Under the pieces are notes generated by a model. It saw only the letters and a program-made list of their open reading frames with translations, was not told the DNA's origin and ran no database searches. From Clostridiales bacterium (GTDB taxonomy: Bacteria; Bacillota; Clostridia; Oscillospirales; Acutalibacteraceae): a stretch of DNA of 9,311 bases. Positions within the stretch are counted from its first letter, which is position 1. Every line of letters begins with the position of its first letter. A program made the position numbers and the translations under genes. The DNA lies in assembly GCA_012511005.1 (NCBI GenBank), contig JAAZGX010000110.1:1-9311 (forward strand), written 5' to 3'. Positions 6,257-9,311 of the stretch are shown here, piece by piece.

Positions 6257-7817
6257 TTATCGCTTCCTCCTTTGCGGCTTTTTCCTTTTCTTCTGTAAGT
6301 AAATCCAAGACGGTATTGTACCCCGTTTGCATTGACGGGCAAAGGCCGGAAAACTTTTCGCCAAAGCCGCCGCAAAAGCGTATCCCTAAAGGACTTAAAT
6401 CGTCTTTTCTCATCATAGCCCTTGAAACTACTCCGTCCCATTGTAAAGAGAGGTACCCTTTTATTGTGCCTTGCGGTGAGCTTATGTATCGCGCAAATGT
6501 CATAGGAGTTGCAATTTCTATCTCCTCAATATAGTCGTGTAAATTTACATTAAGCTCTCTTTCATATCGCTCTATCATCTTTTTAGCAAGACTGTATTTA
6601 AGGTTATAATAATCCTCTTGTTTAACCGTACTGAAACAATCACTCGTATAAAGGGAGGAAAGGCACATCAATGTGGTGCCTTTTGGGGAACATGACGCAA
6701 CAGCAATGTTAAGGCATATTGCCGTTACCGTGTTATTTGTATCTAAATTACCCATTAAAGAAAACTGCTCTCTCGTATTGGCAGTATCGTGTAAAAAGAC
6801 AGAATAGTCAGTAATACCGAGCGTTTCGGGCGAGCGGTTCAGAGCAAGATAAACAGAAAATCCGCGTGCGCCTAAGCTTTTGGCATTTGTTAGCTGTAAA
6901 TCCCTTTCGGGCACATCGTTATGATTTATCATTTTAGAAAATACCGTTGAGGGTGAAATGCCGCATATGATGTTTTTGGCATAAACCTCTGTTTTGTCAG
7001 AAAGCTTAACGCCATAAGCCTTGCCGTTTTTAACGAGTATTCTATCTGCCTTTGAATTATACCATATATGACCGCCATGCCGCTCAATTGAGCTTGCAAT
7101 TGCCATAGAAAGCTCGTAACTTCGAAACTTAGGCACAACGGCGCCGAAAATCAGATAAGAGCGAATAATAGTGATATAGTGAATAAAGCTAAGACTGTCG
7201 GCGGGCGTGCCGATAAACTGCCAGCAGGCATTGAAAATATCCTGCGCTTTAGGCGGTACACCTAAAGAATTTAACACATCGTCAACGCTGTACGGAGCAG
7301 TTCTAAAAAAGTTTAGATGTCTTTTTAGTACGGTTAAAACGGTCTTAAAATCATATTTGTCCGCCGTTTTCATAAATTCGAGGGTATCATCAATATCGTC
7401 AGCAAGTGCGAACAGTCTTTCCATAGACGGGCGGGAGCCCGGGACATATTCCTCCATTTTTTCTATGTAGTTTTCAATTCCGAAAGGCATATTTGCGTTA
7501 ATATTTTCGCCGTCGCAAGATTTTGTTATAATTTTATATGCCATAGGTATTGCGGCCCAATTAACAGCAGAGCTAACTTTAAGTTCATCTAATATTTTGC
7601 GGGCGCTTCCCGCATTTTCACCAATACCAAATCCGTAAAACGCCTGTAAGGACGCTTCAAACTCAAAGCGTCCTCTTACAAAGCTTGTCATAGCGCCGCC
7701 CGGCGTGTTATTTTTTTCAAGCAAAAGCACTTTCTTGCCTGAAATTGCGGCAGTAGCCGCGGCAGTAAGTCCGCCAATACCGGCGCCGACAACAATTATA
7801 TCCCAATTATTGTTCAT
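6246..7817 (-). CDS. CrtI/RetSat-like FAD-dependent oxidoreductase (phytoene desaturase superfamily)
   Basis: 523 residues. The N-terminal Rossmann motif GAGIGG (11-16), the ribose-binding Glu34 in LLEK and TPGGAMTS (38-45) mark an FAD enzyme of the phytoene desaturase/retinol saturase/carotenoid isomerase superfamily. The C-terminal part has TPMTFARYISSPQGT (437-451) and the second FAD contact region GIRFCGGFGEKFSGLCPS (478-495). No membrane segment stands out. Superfamily members oxidise, reduce or isomerise C=C bonds of hydrophobic substrates, but no other carotenoid gene is nearby and the substrate cannot be read from sequence. The neighbours are inositol 2-dehydrogenase upstream and an NAD(P)H/FAD/2Fe-2S reductase downstream, each overlapping by 11 bp, so a reductive role fed by the latter is plausible. 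The ATG has AGAAGGA 7 nt upstream, inside the end of the inositol dehydrogenase gene. Superfamily placement is firm; a specific name is not justified. Confidence 0.82.
   Translation of the reverse strand: MNNNWDIIVVGAGIGGLTAAATAAISGKKVLLLEKNNTPGGAMTSFVRGRFEFEASLQAFYGFGIGENAGSARKILDELKVSSAVNWAAIPMAYKIITKSCDGENINANMPFGIENYIEKMEEYVPGSRPSMERLFALADDIDDTLEFMKTADKYDFKTVLTVLKRHLNFFRTAPYSVDDVLNSLGVPPKAQDIFNACWQFIGTPADSLSFIHYITIIRSYLIFGAVVPKFRSYELSMAIASSIERHGGHIWYNSKADRILVKNGKAYGVKLSDKTEVYAKNIICGISPSTVFSKMINHNDVPERDLQLTNAKSLGARGFSVYLALNRSPETLGITDYSVFLHDTANTREQFSLMGNLDTNNTVTAICLNIAVASCSPKGTTLMCLSSLYTSDCFSTVKQEDYYNLKYSLAKKMIERYERELNVNLHDYIEEIEIATPMTFARYISSPQGTIKGYLSLQWDGVVSRAMMRKDDLSPLGIRFCGGFGEKFSGLCPSMQTGYNTVLDLLTEEKEKAAKEEAINEQ
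6266..6273 (-). promoter_or_regulatory. Strong ribosome binding site for the 2Fe-2S reductase, inside the upstream gene
   Basis: On the minus strand this reads AAAGGAGG, an extended match to the 16S rRNA 3' end, 9 nt before the ATG at 6256. It lies within the last codons of the CrtI-like gene, so the two genes overlap yet the reductase has its own strong initiation signal. This decides the start codon. Confidence 0.8.
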
Positions 7818-8835
7818 CAGAAAATCCTTCTATTTCGGAAAGCTTAACGGGTCTGTTCTCGTCAACGCTTTTTTTAGCGGCAAGCGCAATTCTTACAGAT
7901 ATAAGCCCCGCCTCAATCCCAACGGGTACGGGCGTATCGTTTGTAACGGCATTTACGAAATCAATCATTTCTTGTGTGAAAGACTGCATATACCGCTCAA
8001 GGAAAAAGTAGAGCGGCTTTTCGCCCGTTACGCCGTTCTCGTCAGATATTACGGCAGAGGAAAGCGTGTCATTTGAAGTAGCAACCATACCGAGTGAGCC
8101 GAAAACCTCTGCTCTTTGGTCGTACCCATACGCGGCTTTTCGCGAGTTATCTATAACACAAAGAGCGCCATTATCCATTTTAAGCGTAATAACAGCCGTA
8201 TCAACATCGCCTTGCTTGCCTATTTCAGGGTCAACGAGTACAGCGGACTTTACATAAACCTCCCCGACATCACTGCCTGAAAGGAAGCAAGCCATATCAA
8301 AATCGTGAATAGTCATATCAAGAAACATACCGCCTGACGCCTTTATATATTTCGGATTGGGCGGCAGAGGGTCACGGGATGTAATCTTTATTATGTGCGG
8401 CTCGCCGATTTTACCGTCATTTACGGCAGCGCGAACGGCTGCAAAGTTATGGTCAAAACGGCGGTTAAAGCCTACTTGAAACTTAGTATTTTTGCCTATT
8501 AACGCATTTTTAACATCTAATATTTTAGCCACGGTCTGGTCGACAGGCTTTTCGCAAAATACATGTTTGCCGGCGTTTATCGCCTCAACGGAAATAGACG
8601 AGTGCGTATCAGTAGACGAGCAGATTAAAACAGCGTCAATCTCTTTATCGTCAAGTATCTTTTTGTAGTCGTCATATATTTCAGTAACGCCCATACTTTC
8701 AATAAAAGCTTTTGTTTCATCGTCCATAAATGGGTCTGCAACGGATTTTACAACAGCATTTTTAACTTGATATGTTATAGATTGAAGATGTACCTTGCCT
8801 ATTCTACCGGCGCCGATTATACCTATTTTAAGCAT
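7807..8835 (-). CDS. iolG: myo-Inositol 2-dehydrogenase (Gfo/Idh/MocA family)
   Basis: 342 residues, the usual length. The enzyme oxidises myo-inositol to 2-keto-myo-inositol (scyllo-inosose) with NAD+, the first step of bacterial inositol catabolism. The Rossmann motif GIIGAGRIG is at 5-13. The family motif CEKPVD (94-99) holds catalytic Lys96, and FLDMTIHDFDMA (171-182) holds Asp173 and His177, matching the Lys-Asp-His set of Bacillus IolG. SRDPLPPNPKYIKASGG (153-169) is also typical of inositol dehydrogenases within this broad family. The ATG has GGAGG 7 nt upstream. A gap of 24 nt separates it from iolA upstream, which supports the inositol assignment. Its 3' end overlaps the next gene by 11 bp. 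Related family members acting on other cyclitols or sugars cannot be excluded. Confidence 0.88.
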   Translation of the reverse strand: MLKIGIIGAGRIGKVHLQSITYQVKNAVVKSVADPFMDDETKAFIESMGVTEIYDDYKKILDDKEIDAVLICSSTDTHSSISVEAINAGKHVFCEKPVDQTVAKILDVKNALIGKNTKFQVGFNRRFDHNFAAVRAAVNDGKIGEPHIIKITSRDPLPPNPKYIKASGGMFLDMTIHDFDMACFLSGSDVGEVYVKSAVLVDPEIGKQGDVDTAVITLKMDNGALCVIDNSRKAAYGYDQRAEVFGSLGMVATSNDTLSSAVISDENGVTGEKPLYFFLERYMQSFTQEMIDFVNAVTNDTPVPVGIEAGLISVRIALAAKKSVDENRPVKLSEIEGFSDEQ

Positions 8836-8859
8836 TTCTTTTCCTCCAAAATTTATTTA

Positions 8860-9311
8860 TTATATAGTTCCGTCCCATGTTGAAACTTCTGTTTTGTGTA
8901 TTTCATCCTCGTCAAACCAGCGTGTTGTAACCGTTTTACTTTCTGTGTAAAAACGGTATGAATCCTTGCCGAGACAGTGTAAATCGCCAAAGAATGAATC
9001 CTTATGACCTGAAAAAGCAAAAAATCCGATAGGAACGGGAATACCGACATTAACTCCGACCATTCCCGCATGGCTATGCCGTGAAAATTCCCTTGCATAA
9101 TGCCCGTTCTGAGTGAATATAACGGAGCCGTTTGCATAACGATTATTATTCATAACGCGAAGCCCGTCATTAAAGTTTTTAACTCTTTTAATGCTGAGTA
9201 CGGGACCGAAAATTTCCTCGTTGCCAAGCACCATATCCTCAGTTACATTATCAAAAATCGTGGGTCCTATATAGTAACCGCCATTAAAGTCAGGCACATC
9301 GGGATTTCTGC
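8860..9311 (-). CDS. iolA: Methylmalonate-semialdehyde dehydrogenase (acylating), C-terminal fragment
   Basis: Only the last 150 or so residues are in the window; the frame stays open to base 9311, so the gene continues to the right and the Met-like GTG at 9297 is internal. GPTIFDNVTEDM and NEEIFGPVLSIKRV are aldehyde dehydrogenase superfamily signatures. The stretch GMVGVNVGIPVPIGFFAFSG, then HKDSFFGDLH, GKDSYRFYT and KTVTTRW, is characteristic of the MmsA/IolA subfamily, which converts malonate semialdehyde or methylmalonate semialdehyde with NAD+ and CoA to acetyl-CoA or propionyl-CoA plus CO2. This is the last step of the iol pathway (IolA) and also part of valine breakdown (MmsA). The adjacent inositol dehydrogenase favours the inositol role. 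The catalytic Cys region lies outside the window and cannot be checked. Confidence 0.9.
   Translation of the reverse strand, partial: RNPDVPDFNGGYYIGPTIFDNVTEDMVLGNEEIFGPVLSIKRVKNFNDGLRVMNNNRYANGSVIFTQNGHYAREFSRHSHAGMVGVNVGIPVPIGFFAFSGHKDSFFGDLHCLGKDSYRFYTESKTVTTRWFDEDEIHKTEVSTWDGTI

Noticed and set aside
6246..7817. Naming the flavoprotein as phytoene desaturase (crtI)
   Set aside because: The superfamily is broad, no carotenoid genes are near, and the neighbours are inositol and redox genes; a specific name would be unsupported.
7705..8076. Plus-strand open frame of 123 codons across the iolG/flavoprotein junction
   Set aside because: Antisense to two well supported genes; composition fits a shadow and no promoter or ribosome site was seen.
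8853..9137. Alternative minus-strand frame of 94 codons within the iolA fragment
   Set aside because: It overlaps the clear MmsA/IolA frame over its whole length and has no recognisable family features.
1..9311. CRISPR array, tRNA/rRNA gene, insertion sequence or phage element
   Set aside because: No spaced direct repeats, cloverleaf candidates, transposase motifs or terminal inverted repeats were noticed on either strand by eye; the window is densely filled with ordinary genes.

Overview
The window looks like a low-to-moderate GC Gram-positive anaerobe, most likely a gut-type clostridium (Oscillospiraceae/Lachnospiraceae-like). This rests on protein style, strong AGGAGG-type ribosome binding sites, sigma-A promoters close to consensus, and a greA-lysS pair following an M23-S41 peptidase pair. 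The placement is inference; no rRNA or tRNA gene is present to fix it.

Left part, plus strand (1-2853). The window opens inside a coiled-coil M23 peptidase of the EnvC/PcsB type. An S41 (CtpA/CtpB-like) peptidase follows 15 nt later. In many Firmicutes these two genes sit downstream of ftsE-ftsX, so FtsEX probably lies just left of the window. The S41 protein keeps the catalytic Lys and Gln, but has Gly where the nucleophilic Ser should be, so it may be a pseudoprotease. Next comes an unrecognised gene that seems split by a one-base frameshift. Its start overlaps a possible terminator hairpin.

Middle, plus strand (2840-5037). Two tandem sigma-A promoters lie upstream of greA, the first with perfect -35 and -10 hexamers and a 17-nt spacer. 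greA (transcript cleavage factor) and lysS (class II lysyl-tRNA synthetase) look like a two-gene housekeeping operon. It ends in a textbook intrinsic terminator (12-bp perfect stem plus T-tract), which may also serve the convergent operon from the right.

Right part, minus strand (5051-9311). Four genes are transcribed leftwards as one operon: the 3' end of a methylmalonate-semialdehyde dehydrogenase (IolA/MmsA), an inositol 2-dehydrogenase (IolG), a CrtI/RetSat-like FAD oxidoreductase, and an FNR-type reductase fused to a C-terminal plant-type [2Fe-2S] domain. The last three genes overlap by 11 bp at each junction. IolA and IolG point to myo-inositol catabolism. The other two are not standard iol genes and look like a coupled redox pair, with NAD(P)H electrons passing through FAD and the 2Fe-2S centre to the CrtI-like flavoprotein. 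This pair is the best candidate for an undescribed function here. The operon promoter and the remaining iol genes, if any, lie beyond 9311.
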